Virus record (IMG/VR): IMGVR_UViG_3300034072_001406
Span: 1-37,222 of that record
DNA length: 37,222 nucleotides
DNA from: a virus
Reading direction: 5' to 3' (one strand)
In this document: piece after piece, positions 1-7,095 of the stretch
Numbering within the stretch: position 1 is the first letter of the stretch
Layout: every line of letters starts with the position of its first letter
Position numbers and translations under genes: made by a program
Notes under the pieces: model-generated
Told to the model about the DNA's origin: nothing
What the model saw: the letters and a program-made list of their open reading frames with translations, nothing else
Databases searched by the model: none

Positions 1-433
1 ATCAGTTGTTGCTGAAAATATTAAAAACATAGAATTAAATTTAAGAACAAGATTAATAAATCATAATCAAAGAATAATTCCGGGACCAGCAGATGATTAT
101 ATGTTACACGGAAAAAAAGCTGGATTAAAAACTATTTACGATTACTTTATTGAAAAAGATGTTTTATTCAGTCGTGGAATAAAATCAGATCAATCAATAG
201 AGCAAGGTATAGAAATAATTAAAGAAATGCTTTATAATACAAAAGAAAATAATAATAGACCACATCTTTACTTTTTTGAAACTTGTAAATTTTCAATTGA
301 AACTATATTCAGTTTAAAAGCAGATCCTACATATCCAGATAGACCTGCGCCAAAGCAAGCAGATCACGCTTGTGACGTTGTTAGAATGATAGTTTTAGAA
401 GGTCAAAATAATTTCAGTATTAAAACATTATAA
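1..433 (+). CDS. terL: Terminase large subunit, C-terminal part (continues from 36005)
   Basis: This is the 3' end of the terminase large subunit gene whose 5' end lies at 36005-37222. Removing the 127-base terminal overlap gives one continuous frame of 507 aa. This part carries the end of the RNase H-like nuclease domain, including the late acidic motif DHACDVVRMIV, which fits the third metal-binding aspartate region of TerL nucleases. The protein cuts and pumps concatemeric or circular DNA into the prohead. An ATG at 101 is internal, not a real start. The portal gene follows after a 67-base gap with its own promoter. Confidence 0.93.
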   Translation, partial: SVVAENIKNIELNLRTRLINHNQRIIPGPADDYMLHGKKAGLKTIYDYFIEKDVLFSRGIKSDQSIEQGIEIIKEMLYNTKENNNRPHLYFFETCKFSIETIFSLKADPTYPDRPAPKQADHACDVVRMIVLEGQNNFSIKTL

Positions 434-436
434 TTT

Positions 437-465
437 TTGATTTTAAATTAATAATTAAGTATAAT
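437..465 (+). promoter_or_regulatory. Sigma70-like promoter of the portal gene
   Basis: TTGATT at 437-442 and TATAAT at 460-465 are separated by 17 bp. It lies in the only gap between terL and portal, 35 bases before the portal start. The 17-bp spacer matches other structural-gene promoters here. Confidence 0.6.
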
Positions 466-500
466 ATAAAAAAAAGAATAATAAAAAAGGAACAAATAAA

Positions 501-1886
501 ATGACAAAAGCATGTGAAAAATCATCATTCTGGAAAAATAAAGAATATGATAGACAAATAATTAAAGATCTTATGGATGGTGTTGAAGTAGTTAGAAGAA
601 AATACTTAATTCAAAATAATGCAGAAAATCAAACTAAATTCCAAAAAAGACAGCAGCAAGCACAACTAAGCCCACTTGTAGAAACACAGATCAATGGATT
701 AGTGGGCAAAGGATTGGCATCTGGTATTTCAGTCAACTCAGATAATGACTTCATAAATTCTTTAAATAAAAATTTCGATGGTTTTAATAGAACTATATTT
801 GATTTTTCAAGAGATTTTTATAAATTAGCAGAAACTTATTCAGAAGCATACGCATTCGTTGACTTTGAACAATTAGAAATCGATGAAAACGGAAACTTAC
901 AAAATGCTGACAATTTAAGACCTTTTGTTGTTATTTTAGATTTGAATTCAATATTACATACAAGAGACAACGGAAAAGAATGCACTTATTTAAGATTTAA
1001 AGAATATAAAACAATTTCTAATGGATATGACGATCAAGAAGTTATCTATATAAAAGAATTCGAAAAAAGTAACGGAAAAGTATATTGGTCTTTAATTCAA
1101 GTAATCGAAGATAGTGAGATAATTATTGTAAATAAAGAAGTTTACTTTTTAGATTATATACCACTTGTAGAACTGTATCCTAATGGTTCTAAAAAAATGT
1201 TTTCTATTAATTTATTTTGGAAAAATTGTGCTAACTTAAATATAGGACACTTTAATGCTTATTCTCATTATTTAAATTTATCGAAAGTTAATTCAATCCC
1301 TGTAATGTTAGTGAAAGCAGTAGGAAAGCAAGCTGGTGACACTATTGAGTTTGGTGCTGGGACAGCAGTTTGCACTGATAGTAAAGATGGAAGTATTGAA
1401 TTTGTTGAGCCAAGTGGTGCTGGTTTAAATGGTGCGTTAGAAACAGTTAAAAAATTCGAAAATGATATTAATTTTTTTGGTTTAAATGTGAATACTGGTG
1501 CAAGTGGAAATCCAACCGCAACAGCGTCAGCAATAGAAGAGTCAACTGTTAACGCAATGCTTTCTGCTCGTATGATTTCTTTAAAAGATGCTATTGATAA
1601 AATTATAAAAATTATTATTGATTGGGAAAGCTTTAAAGATTCAAGTTTATTAAATGCTGAATATAAAGTTGAACTTAATACTGAATTCAATACTAAAGGT
1701 GATCAACTAGCATTACAAGCATTACTAAATGCATATGATAGACAAGCAATAAGTAAGAGAACATTAACTGATGGTTTAATAAAATTAGGTTTCTTAGATA
1801 AAAATTTCGATTATGAAAAGGATGCAGAAGAAATTGAAAACGCTATAAATGGATTAAATTTATTAAATAATGTAAATCAAGAGTAA
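501..1886 (+). CDS. Portal protein (DUF4055-like)
   Basis: Probable portal protein: the dodecameric ring at the capsid vertex through which DNA is packaged and to which the tail attaches. At 461 aa the length is typical. The order terL-portal and the N-terminal pattern (QLSPLVETQINGLVG, then an acidic GISV/FNRTIFDFSRDFYKLAETYSEAYAFVDFE segment) resemble the DUF4055 group of phage portals. A conserved-looking TATASAIEES segment near residue 340 fits the clip/stem helix region. The start is ATG 501, after AAAAGGAAC. Unusually, the other head genes are 15 kb downstream, across the whole accessory region. The gene ends at a hairpin shared with the convergent gene. Confidence 0.82.
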   Translation: MTKACEKSSFWKNKEYDRQIIKDLMDGVEVVRRKYLIQNNAENQTKFQKRQQQAQLSPLVETQINGLVGKGLASGISVNSDNDFINSLNKNFDGFNRTIFDFSRDFYKLAETYSEAYAFVDFEQLEIDENGNLQNADNLRPFVVILDLNSILHTRDNGKECTYLRFKEYKTISNGYDDQEVIYIKEFEKSNGKVYWSLIQVIEDSEIIIVNKEVYFLDYIPLVELYPNGSKKMFSINLFWKNCANLNIGHFNAYSHYLNLSKVNSIPVMLVKAVGKQAGDTIEFGAGTAVCTDSKDGSIEFVEPSGAGLNGALETVKKFENDINFFGLNVNTGASGNPTATASAIEESTVNAMLSARMISLKDAIDKIIKIIIDWESFKDSSLLNAEYKVELNTEFNTKGDQLALQALLNAYDRQAISKRTLTDGLIKLGFLDKNFDYEKDAEEIENAINGLNLLNNVNQE

Positions 1887-1913
1887 AAAAAAAGAGATCT
1901 TTAATTAGATCTC
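1885..1913 (-). terminator. Terminator between convergent genes
   Basis: GAGATCT (1894-1900), loop TTAATT, AGATCTC (1907-1913). Read on the minus strand it is followed by nine T (plus-strand A run 1885-1893), a strong intrinsic terminator for the minus operon. It has only a weak T-rich tail for the portal transcript. The stop codon of the minus gene overlaps the stem. Confidence 0.8.
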
Positions 1914-2394
1914 AATTTATTTTCTTTATAAATACATTTCGTTGATATTCACTTAAAAAGTTATTTTTTACGAATTTAATTAATTTTTTAACTTGTTTAA
2001 CTGGAACTCTATAAGATTTTAATGTTTTTTTATCAGTTTTGTTTTTATCTTCATTCTCATATACTTCGATCATATTTTCTTTAACTAAATAAGCTAAAAG
2101 AGATGGATACATTGTAAAGTATTTAAAAAAGTATGGATAAGAAACTAAAATCTGCTTTTTATATACTTCTGTAAAACTTTTTAAACTATAATAACCCAAA
2201 GTTTCCGCTCTTTTTATTTTCTTTTCTCTTTCATAATAATTTACTTCTGTATCTTTATCATATTTATTTAATTTAGTTCCAATTTTACTTTTTTTATTCA
2301 TTTTTACTTTTATAGCTTTTTCAGTAAAAACTGGAACATTAGATATGTCAACTTTTTGAGTTAATTTTTTTACTCTTTTATTTTTATCTTCCAT
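1912..2394 (-). CDS. Hypothetical basic protein, last gene of minus operon
   Basis: Not recognised. The 160-aa protein is Lys-rich and basic. Its N-terminal third is polar and probably disordered. The remainder looks helical (LGYYSLKSFTEVYKKQILVSYP) and ends in a segment, KSYRVPVKQVKKLIKFV, that would suit a small DNA-binding wing/helix; this is only a guess. Start choice: an ATG at 2406 has no ribosome site, whereas the ATG at 2394 is preceded by GGAG at a 6-nt spacing, so 2394 is used. The stop of the small membrane-protein gene upstream lies 1 nt before this start, implying translational coupling. Confidence 0.7.
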   Translation of the reverse strand: MEDKNKRVKKLTQKVDISNVPVFTEKAIKVKMNKKSKIGTKLNKYDKDTEVNYYEREKKIKRAETLGYYSLKSFTEVYKKQILVSYPYFFKYFTMYPSLLAYLVKENMIEVYENEDKNKTDKKTLKSYRVPVKQVKKLIKFVKNNFLSEYQRNVFIKKIN

Positions 2395-2395
2395 T

Positions 2396-2518
2396 TTATA
2401 CTCCATTTTTAATTTTATTTAATTTAAAACATTCTTTTTTATATGCTGATAAGTAAAAAGCTACTAAAAAGCAAGATACTGATAAAAATGAAGACATTGA
2501 TATAATTAAATCTAACAT
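2396..2518 (-). CDS. Small single-span membrane protein (40 aa)
   Basis: A 40-aa open frame starts at ATG 2518 after a good AAGGAG site. Residues about 3-26 (from DLIISMSSFL to AYLSAY-like hydrophobics) form one predicted membrane helix, followed by a short Lys-rich tail (KKECFKLNKIKNGV). It is the first gene after a consensus promoter (2582-2609) and its stop lies 1 nt before the start of the downstream 160-aa gene, so the two form a tight operon. Function unknown. Ribosome site, promoter and coupling support it as a real gene although no homolog can be named. Confidence 0.65.
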   Translation of the reverse strand: MLDLIISMSSFLSVSCFLVAFYLSAYKKECFKLNKIKNGV

Positions 2519-2581
2519 TTTATTACTCCTTTATTTTTATTTATTTAAAGTATCTATAAAAAAATAAATACTCATATTATA

Positions 2582-2609
2582 ATTATACAAGTATTTACTT
2601 TATTGTCAA
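2582..2609 (-). promoter_or_regulatory. Consensus sigma70 promoter with upstream box
   Basis: On the minus strand TTGACA (2609-2604) and TATAAT (2587-2582) are separated by 16 bp, a perfect consensus. Just upstream (plus 2608-2622) is a copy of the box TTTGTRAAACTATT shared with the rep and 8300 promoters. It drives the genes at 2518 and 2394. Confidence 0.75.
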
Positions 2610-2635
2610 ATAGTTTTACAAAGATTAAAAAAATA

Positions 2636-3292
2636 TTACTGATTATAAAATTCTTTTAATAATATTGATTGTGATATTTCTTTGTCTGTTAAAGTTTCAA
2701 ATTTTATTAAAATAAATTCATCTCCATCACTTTTAAATATTTCAGTATTAATTTTTTTTATCATATTATCATCACCATTTTGATCACTATATAAACTATC
2801 TAAAAATGCTTTTTTATAATTTGCTTTAAATACTTGATCAATAACATACTCTATATTATCTATGTCTTTTTGCTGATAATTAATAAAAAAACTAATATCT
2901 ATTTTTACATTTTTATGATTTAAAAAAGGAATCATATCTTTATCTATTTGTTCTTTTATTTCGTTTCTATATTCTTTATATTTAGTATTAAAATATGCTA
3001 CTTTATCAACTTTATAATGAACTTCATTATAACCTAATATTTTTTTAACATTAAATTTAAAAACTTTTGAAATCATCTTGCAATCATTAAAATCGTCAGC
3101 GAATATTGATTCTTTTGCTACTTTTGAAATCTCTTTTAAATTTTTTCTTTCTAATGTTTTATTATATTCGAAAAATTCATTATCTCTTTCATCTTCTTCG
3201 AAAACTAATGTATCTAAATCTATTAAATTATTGATTTCCATTCTTGATAGTTTTAAAACTTCTATCGCTGACATATTTGAATTAAATTCCAT
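2636..3292 (-). CDS. Hypothetical protein, possible RusA-like resolvase
   Basis: Second gene of the rep operon (28-base spacing, AAAGGAG site), 218 aa. The N-terminal ~90 residues are acidic and unrecognised. The C-terminal half has the spacing of acidic residues seen in RusA Holliday-junction resolvases: KDIDN at 142-146, D152 and DDNMI at 174-178, preceded by a beta-strand-like VKIDISFFI. RusA enzymes use such Asp residues to bind Mg and cut branched DNA. The match is by motif only and overall similarity to the clearer RusA-like gene at 4778 is low. It could instead be an unrelated replication accessory protein. Confidence 0.5.
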   Translation of the reverse strand: MEFNSNMSAIEVLKLSRMEINNLIDLDTLVFEEDERDNEFFEYNKTLERKNLKEISKVAKESIFADDFNDCKMISKVFKFNVKKILGYNEVHYKVDKVAYFNTKYKEYRNEIKEQIDKDMIPFLNHKNVKIDISFFINYQQKDIDNIEYVIDQVFKANYKKAFLDSLYSDQNGDDNMIKKINTEIFKSDGDEFILIKFETLTDKEISQSILLKEFYNQ

Positions 3293-3319
3293 TTTATTAC
3301 GCTCCTTTTTATTTATTAA

Positions 3320-4315
3320 TTAAAACTTATTAGTGAATACATCATCTAAATCGTCATCTTGCTCTTCTTCTTTGATATAAAATTCTTCTTTTTCTTTTTC
3401 TATTTCATGAGAAAAATCTTCATCATAATCTTCTTTATTTTCTTCTTCTTTTTTAACTTCTGGTAAATGTTTTTTATTACTTACTTGTTTATTTTTTTCT
3501 GCTTCTTCTGCTATCTTTCTTATATTGATTTCTTTTGTTTTAATTTTGAAAGCAATAGTTTTCTTTAACTCTTTATCTTCTATACTATCAATTATAAAAC
3601 CTATTTTTTTTAATTCATTAATTGCTTGTCTTATATTATACACGAATTTTTTTTCTTCCATATTTTGACTTAAAAATCTTTCTTTTAATTTTTCAATACT
3701 AAATGTATTATATTCTCTTATATTATTAGAAACTATTAAAGTGTACATGATCTTACTGTAATCAAGTTTTAACTTGCTGTATATTTTTTTGTATTCTATA
3801 TTATAAATATTATTAGAATCTGCTTTCCAAAACATCTTATTAGAACTTGACATCTTTATCTTACATATGTTGTCATTTATTAAACCATAATCTAAAAGAC
3901 CACAAAAATAAGTAGTTTCATCTATATCAAAGACAACTGTTAATCTTCTAAATTTAATTAATGATTTAGCAAACTCTTCTTTTATATGTTTTCTATTATT
4001 TATTTGCTTATGATCTGGATCTACGAAATCATAAAACTCTTTCATATTAAATTCAAAACAATCATCTTTAATTTGATTAGATTTTAATGTAATGAAACAG
4101 TAAGCTGCAAAATCTGAGGAAACATTAAGGTTGTCTGTAATTATTTTTACATTTTTATAATAAGAAAAAGAAGGCAATTTGATTTCTTGTTTAATTTCTT
4201 TATTTTTTAAATTAAATATTGGTAATGTTAAAACTGATCTATAAATTGAAAAGAAATTATTATCTATAAAAACCTTTTTATTTACTTCTTCAATTTTAGT
4301 TACTTGTAATGCCAT
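3320..4315 (-). CDS. rep: Plasmid-type replication initiator (Rep_3-like)
   Basis: Probable initiator that binds iterons and opens an origin. The 331-aa protein has two winged-helix-like halves: residues about 30-150 (VSSDFAAYCFITLKSN, KSLIKFRRLTVVFDID) and about 165-265, where YSKLKLDYSKIMYTLIV, FSIEKLKERFL and FVYNIRQAINELKKIGFIID follow the Rep_3/RepE pattern. A very acidic tail (residues about 285-325) is extra. The ATG at 4327 lacks a ribosome site; ATG 4315 has GGAG 6 nt upstream and is chosen. Its own promoter and four iteron-like repeats lie just upstream, the usual autoregulated initiator/origin layout of plasmids. No other replication gene is visible. Confidence 0.75.
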   Translation of the reverse strand: MALQVTKIEEVNKKVFIDNNFFSIYRSVLTLPIFNLKNKEIKQEIKLPSFSYYKNVKIITDNLNVSSDFAAYCFITLKSNQIKDDCFEFNMKEFYDFVDPDHKQINNRKHIKEEFAKSLIKFRRLTVVFDIDETTYFCGLLDYGLINDNICKIKMSSSNKMFWKADSNNIYNIEYKKIYSKLKLDYSKIMYTLIVSNNIREYNTFSIEKLKERFLSQNMEEKKFVYNIRQAINELKKIGFIIDSIEDKELKKTIAFKIKTKEINIRKIAEEAEKNKQVSNKKHLPEVKKEEENKEDYDEDFSHEIEKEKEEFYIKEEEQDDDLDDVFTNKF

Positions 4316-4346
4316 TTTTTGCTCCATTTTTTTATCTTATATATTA

Positions 4347-4374
4347 ATAATAGCATATTAAAATACTAATGCAA
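4347..4374 (-). promoter_or_regulatory. rep promoter with conserved upstream box
   Basis: Minus strand TTGCAT (4374-4369), 16-bp spacer, TATTAT (4352-4347). Immediately upstream is TTTGTGAAACTATTG, identical over 15 bases to the box at the 8300 promoter. It drives rep and the 3292 gene, and iterons start 29 bp further upstream. Confidence 0.7.
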
Positions 4375-4402
4375 TAGTTTCACAAAGATTTTTATAAAAT
4401 TT

Positions 4403-4499
4403 ACTATAAACCGGAACTTATAGTTACATAAAAACTTTAAAATTACTATAAACCAGAACCTAAAACACTATATCCCGGAACCGAAAACTATATCAAAGC
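4403..4499 (+). repeat. Iteron-like repeats, array A
   Basis: Related direct repeats: ACTATAAACCGGAAC (4403), ACTATAAACCAGAACC (4445), ACTATATCCCGGAACCGAA (4467) and a truncated ACTATATC (4487). Two are 22 bp apart, two helical turns as in iteron origins. They lie upstream of rep and recur at 9680-9760 and nowhere else noticed. Confidence 0.75.
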
Positions 4500-4521
4500 T
4501 TAGTGCCATGCGGTTTTTAAT

Positions 4522-4667
4522 TCTAATAAGTATTTAATAAGTATGTAAACGAAATTACAAATCTAATTTTTATTTAAATTTTTAGTTATTTTTGATCTAT
4601 AAAATTTTTAACATGATGATTATATTTTTCTTGTTATGATGATGATGTGATGTTCTGATTATTATTT
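4522..4667 (+). repeat. 146-bp duplicated origin module, copy A
   Basis: Matches 9798-9943 without gaps and with four mismatches, in the same orientation. Weaker homology extends left to about 4498. It starts with two tandem TAATAAGTAT units (11-bp period), then an AT-rich core and an ATGATG-rich end. Confidence 0.93.
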
Positions 4668-4694
4668 ATTTTTATCTTATTACTTGCTTTTTAT

Positions 4695-4722
4695 TTTAAA
4701 ATTGTTATATCTATATTATAAT
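4695..4722 (+). promoter_or_regulatory. Possible promoter of the RusA-like/lysis operon
   Basis: TTTAAA (4695) and TATAAT (4717-4722) with a 16-bp spacer; a second TATAAT overlaps at 4722-4727. The -35 is poor, so the exact promoter is uncertain, but this is the only upstream gap of the operon. Confidence 0.4.
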
Positions 4723-4777
4723 ATAATAGAATGTTAAAGCATTTTGTGATAAATTAAATTAATAAAAGGAATTAAAA

Positions 4778-5308
4778 ATGATAAAAGAATATGATGATTA
4801 TTTAGTTTTATTTATACCATACATCGCTCCATCTTTAAATAAAATATTAAACGAATACTTTAAAGTTTGGAATAAAAGAATGGGAACATATCTTGATAGA
4901 ACTAAACAGTTTAGAGATAGATACATAGAAGAAACAAACATAATATTTAAAAATTCAGAAATAAAAAAAATAAATCAACCAATCTTCATCTCTTATTATC
5001 CAATTTTAGGATCAGAAAAACAAAACGAAAACGATAAAATGATAAAAAAATCGTATGATGTTGATAATTATATATATTGTTGTAAATGTATCACTGATGC
5101 TTTAAAAAACAAAGAAATATTTGAAGATGATTGTAATAAATACATTAAAAGTATATTCGTAAATGAATCTAATAACGAAAGAATATTAAAAACTTCGGGA
5201 ATGATCGTTATAATTGAAAAACAAAAAGAAAATAATTTTCCAGATCTTAAAAAACAAGAAAAAATAAAAGAAAAATTTTTAAATGATTTAATAAAAGGAC
5301 AAAATTGA
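4778..5308 (+). CDS. RusA-like Holliday junction resolvase
   Basis: Structure-specific endonuclease that would cut Holliday junctions or branched replication products before packaging. The 176-aa protein shows the family layout: a beta strand leading to SLNKILN, then W31-x-x-R34, a helix, and the catalytic acidic set D94-x-D96-N97, D107-A-L and E116-D117-D118 followed by YIKSIFVNE. The C-terminal ~40 residues form a charged tail. ATG 4778 follows AAAAGGAATT. It is the first gene of an operon whose next four genes overlap or nearly touch and encode lysis-type proteins. Family assignment by motif is fairly strong; activity is inferred. Confidence 0.78.
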   Translation: MIKEYDDYLVLFIPYIAPSLNKILNEYFKVWNKRMGTYLDRTKQFRDRYIEETNIIFKNSEIKKINQPIFISYYPILGSEKQNENDKMIKKSYDVDNYIYCCKCITDALKNKEIFEDDCNKYIKSIFVNESNNERILKTSGMIVIIEKQKENNFPDLKKQEKIKEKFLNDLIKGQN

Positions 5309-5316
5309 GGATAAAA

Positions 5317-5553
5317 ATGTTAAAAAAATTTACTAAACAATTAATTCAATACTTTATAATAGTTTGCACTTGTTCATTAACTGCATCTTATATGTATGAA
5401 AATAAAAATCCAGAAATAGCTTTAACAATTTTAGCAATTTATGGAACTATTTTAATTTTATTAATTTTTTCTGATGTAAAATCTATAAAAATAGGATCTT
5501 TTTTAGAATTAGAAAAACACGAACAAGAAAATAAAGAGGAGAATGATAAATGA
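5317..5553 (+). CDS. Putative holin (two membrane helices)
   Basis: A 78-aa protein with two predicted membrane spans, about residues 8-27 and 35-55, and a short charged C-terminus (LEKHEQENKEENDK): the layout of class II holins, which permeabilise the inner membrane at lysis. The ATG at 5317 follows GAGG at 6 nt and is preferred over an in-frame TTG at 5305. Its stop overlaps the next start (ATGA). Position directly before a spanin pair supports a lysis role. No family signature is recognisable, so another small membrane protein is possible. Confidence 0.6.
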   Translation: MLKKFTKQLIQYFIIVCTCSLTASYMYENKNPEIALTILAIYGTILILLIFSDVKSIKIGSFLELEKHEQENKEENDK

Positions 5554-5942
5554 TCAACTTATTTAATAACTTAACTACTAAAATTTTAACTATAATAGTG
5601 ATTATTTTAATTATTTTGGCTGGTTTTTTTTATTTATCAAATAAAAGTATTAAAAACGAATTAAACACTATAAAAACAACTAATAAAATGCTTGAAGAAA
5701 AGATTGAAAATCAAAATAAAAAAATAACACAATATATTGATTTAATAGATAAAAATATAAAAATTATAAAAGAATACACTGACAAAAATAAAGAAATAGA
5801 AAATAAATTAAACAATATTAATAATAAATTAGAAAAATATGATCTTAATAAGATATCTAAATCAAAACCAAAAATGTTAGAAAAAATTATTAATAATGGA
5901 ATTAATAAAGAGAAAAAAGAATTAATGGAGATTACAAAATGA
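5550..5942 (+). CDS. Putative inner-membrane spanin (Rz-like)
   Basis: A 130-aa protein with an N-terminal membrane anchor at about residues 9-29 and a long hydrophilic coiled coil (KNELNTIKTTNKMLEEKIENQNKKI and onward) that would cross the periplasm. This is the architecture of i-spanins, which fuse inner and outer membranes with a partner lipoprotein in the last step of Gram-negative lysis. It overlaps the upstream holin-like gene by 4 nt and the downstream lipoprotein gene by 4 nt. The call rests on topology and neighbours, since spanins share little sequence. Confidence 0.68.
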   Translation: MINLFNNLTTKILTIIVIILIILAGFFYLSNKSIKNELNTIKTTNKMLEEKIENQNKKITQYIDLIDKNIKIIKEYTDKNKEIENKLNNINNKLEKYDLNKISKSKPKMLEKIINNGINKEKKELMEITK

Positions 5943-6274
5943 TTAAAAATTTACTAAAAATAATTGCTTTAATTATTGTCGCTATACTTTCTTTTAAGTT
6001 GACTGGATGCTCTTCAAAGATAACTACACTAGAGACTACTCAAAAAGAATATAATGTTTTAATTCCTGAAGATCCACGCCCTATAAATTTAAAAGAAAAT
6101 AATTATATAGTCAATAATGAAATGTTATGTATAAATATCGAAGACTATAAAAAAGAAGTCTATAATTTTCAAGAATTAAAGAGATATATTGAGCAATTAA
6201 AAAATCAAAATATTGCGCTTAAAAAAATAATAAACGAAATAAAAAAAGGAGATCAAAATGGAGAAAATAAATAA
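5939..6274 (+). CDS. Putative outer-membrane spanin lipoprotein (Rz1-like)
   Basis: A 111-aa lipoprotein: basic start, hydrophobic residues 8-20 and lipobox LTGC with the lipidated cysteine at 24. The mature part has a Pro-containing stretch (LIPEDPRPINL), then a C-terminal helical segment (ELKRYIEQLKNQNIALKKI) recalling the Rz1-like pattern of long o-spanins. It follows the i-spanin with an ATGA overlap; GGAG lies before the start. It would sit in the outer membrane facing its partner. The presence of this pair is the main evidence for a Gram-negative host. Confidence 0.72.
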   Translation: MIKNLLKIIALIIVAILSFKLTGCSSKITTLETTQKEYNVLIPEDPRPINLKENNYIVNNEMLCINIEDYKKEVYNFQELKRYIEQLKNQNIALKKIINEIKKGDQNGENK

Positions 6275-6575
6275 AAATAATATTAAAGAAATCATTAAAA
6301 AAGTCAACATAATTTTAATAGTTTTCATATTATCGTTTTCATTATTTTTTAGCTTGTTTGTTTTTGCTAATAATCAAAATAAAATAGAAAACAATACTGT
6401 TAAAGTGAACAATGGTTTTAAAGTTGAAATAAAAGATGTGGTTATCGAAAATAAACTATATAGATATATAATTGTCTTCGAAAATGATGTTTTATTTTTA
6501 ATTAAACTATGCGATCATAGAATTACACATGAACAAGAAAAATCTTTATGTATGAAAGATAGAAAAATCATTTAA
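6258..6575 (+). CDS. Hypothetical exported or membrane-anchored protein
   Basis: Not recognised. The 105-aa protein has a Lys-rich start and one hydrophobic segment at about residues 18-37 ending FVFANN, which may be an uncleaved anchor or a signal peptide cut after FANN-like residues. The rest is a small, probably beta-rich domain (VKVNNGFKVEIKDVVIENKLYRYIIVFEN) with two cysteines (CDH, LC). It overlaps the o-spanin gene by 17 nt with AAGGAG before ATG 6258, so it belongs to the lysis operon. Its 3' end overlaps the convergent gene at 6568 by 8 bp. Confidence 0.6.
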   Translation: MEKINKNNIKEIIKKVNIILIVFILSFSLFFSLFVFANNQNKIENNTVKVNNGFKVEIKDVVIENKLYRYIIVFENDVLFLIKLCDHRITHEQEKSLCMKDRKII

Positions 6576-6960
6576 CTGGTCTTATTTCTGTATATCTTTG
6601 AAATAAAAGTTCATCTCCAAAATTAAAAGTGAAAATAACTTCGTCATCATTATTTAATTTGTCAACTAATATAAAAAGATAAGTGTAATTTTTTGTATTC
6701 TTTCTATTTTTATTTATCTTTTTATTATTGTGAGCGATATGCTGATTAGTATTAATTAGTATGTTTTTTAATTCGAAATATTTATCATATAACAAGTATT
6801 CAACTGAGTGATCTTTAAGTGTTTTCATTGTTAATTCATAATTACTTATTATAATCTTTGTTAATCTTAAATCTTCTACATATTTCATCAATCTTTCGAT
6901 ATCTTCTGGTTCAAAAGTGCATGTTATTTCTTTACTATCATCGAACTGGAAATTACTCAT
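6568..6960 (-). CDS. Hypothetical protein
   Basis: Not recognised. A 130-aa soluble protein with an acidic N-terminal part (FDDSKEITCTFEPEDIERLMKYVEDL), a central helical part, a basic Asn/Lys-rich linker (HNNKKINKNRKNTKN) and a C-terminal beta-like end (DEVIFTFNFGDELLFQRYTEIRPVK). The start ATG at 6960 overlaps the stop of a 41-aa gene by the ATGA arrangement and has AAAAGG at 7 nt. It is the last gene of a three-gene minus operon. Confidence 0.6.
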   Translation of the reverse strand: MSNFQFDDSKEITCTFEPEDIERLMKYVEDLRLTKIIISNYELTMKTLKDHSVEYLLYDKYFELKNILINTNQHIAHNNKKINKNRKNTKNYTYLFILVDKLNNDDEVIFTFNFGDELLFQRYTEIRPVK

Positions 6961-7082
6961 TTATTTACCTTTTTTATTTGTTTAATTCTTTTATTTATAT
7001 CAGCAATAAGCTTTTTTGTTTTTAACTTAACTATAAAGCATTTTAATTTGCTTAAAATAGTGTTACACATTAAATTTTTCAC
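6957..7082 (-). CDS. Small basic protein (41 aa), GTG start
   Basis: An open frame of 41 aa starts with GTG at 7082, preceded by GGGGGGAGAGAA, one of the strongest ribosome sites in the window. Its TGA stop overlaps the next gene's ATG (ATGA). The protein is strongly basic (many Lys, few acidic residues), begins MKNLMCNTILSKLKCF and has a helical Lys-rich C-terminus. Function unknown; nucleic-acid or membrane binding is possible. Ribosome site plus coupling make it a probable gene. Confidence 0.6.
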   Translation of the reverse strand: MKNLMCNTILSKLKCFIVKLKTKKLIADINKRIKQIKKVNK

Positions 7083-7095
7083 TTCTCTCCCCCCG

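Larger units (their letters stand above)
4316..4777. other. Origin-like non-coding region A
   Basis: This 462-base gap between divergent genes contains, in order, the rep promoter and box, the iteron-like repeats, a 146-bp module duplicated at 9798-9943, and a very AT-rich stretch up to the 4778 promoter. The combination of initiator gene, iterons and an AT-rich unwinding-type segment fits a theta-type plasmid origin. No clear DnaA box was found by eye. Confidence 0.65.

Noticed and set aside
1268-1690. 140-aa antisense frame within the portal gene
   Set aside because: It is the complement of a strongly supported gene with no ribosome site or promoter of its own; a shadow.
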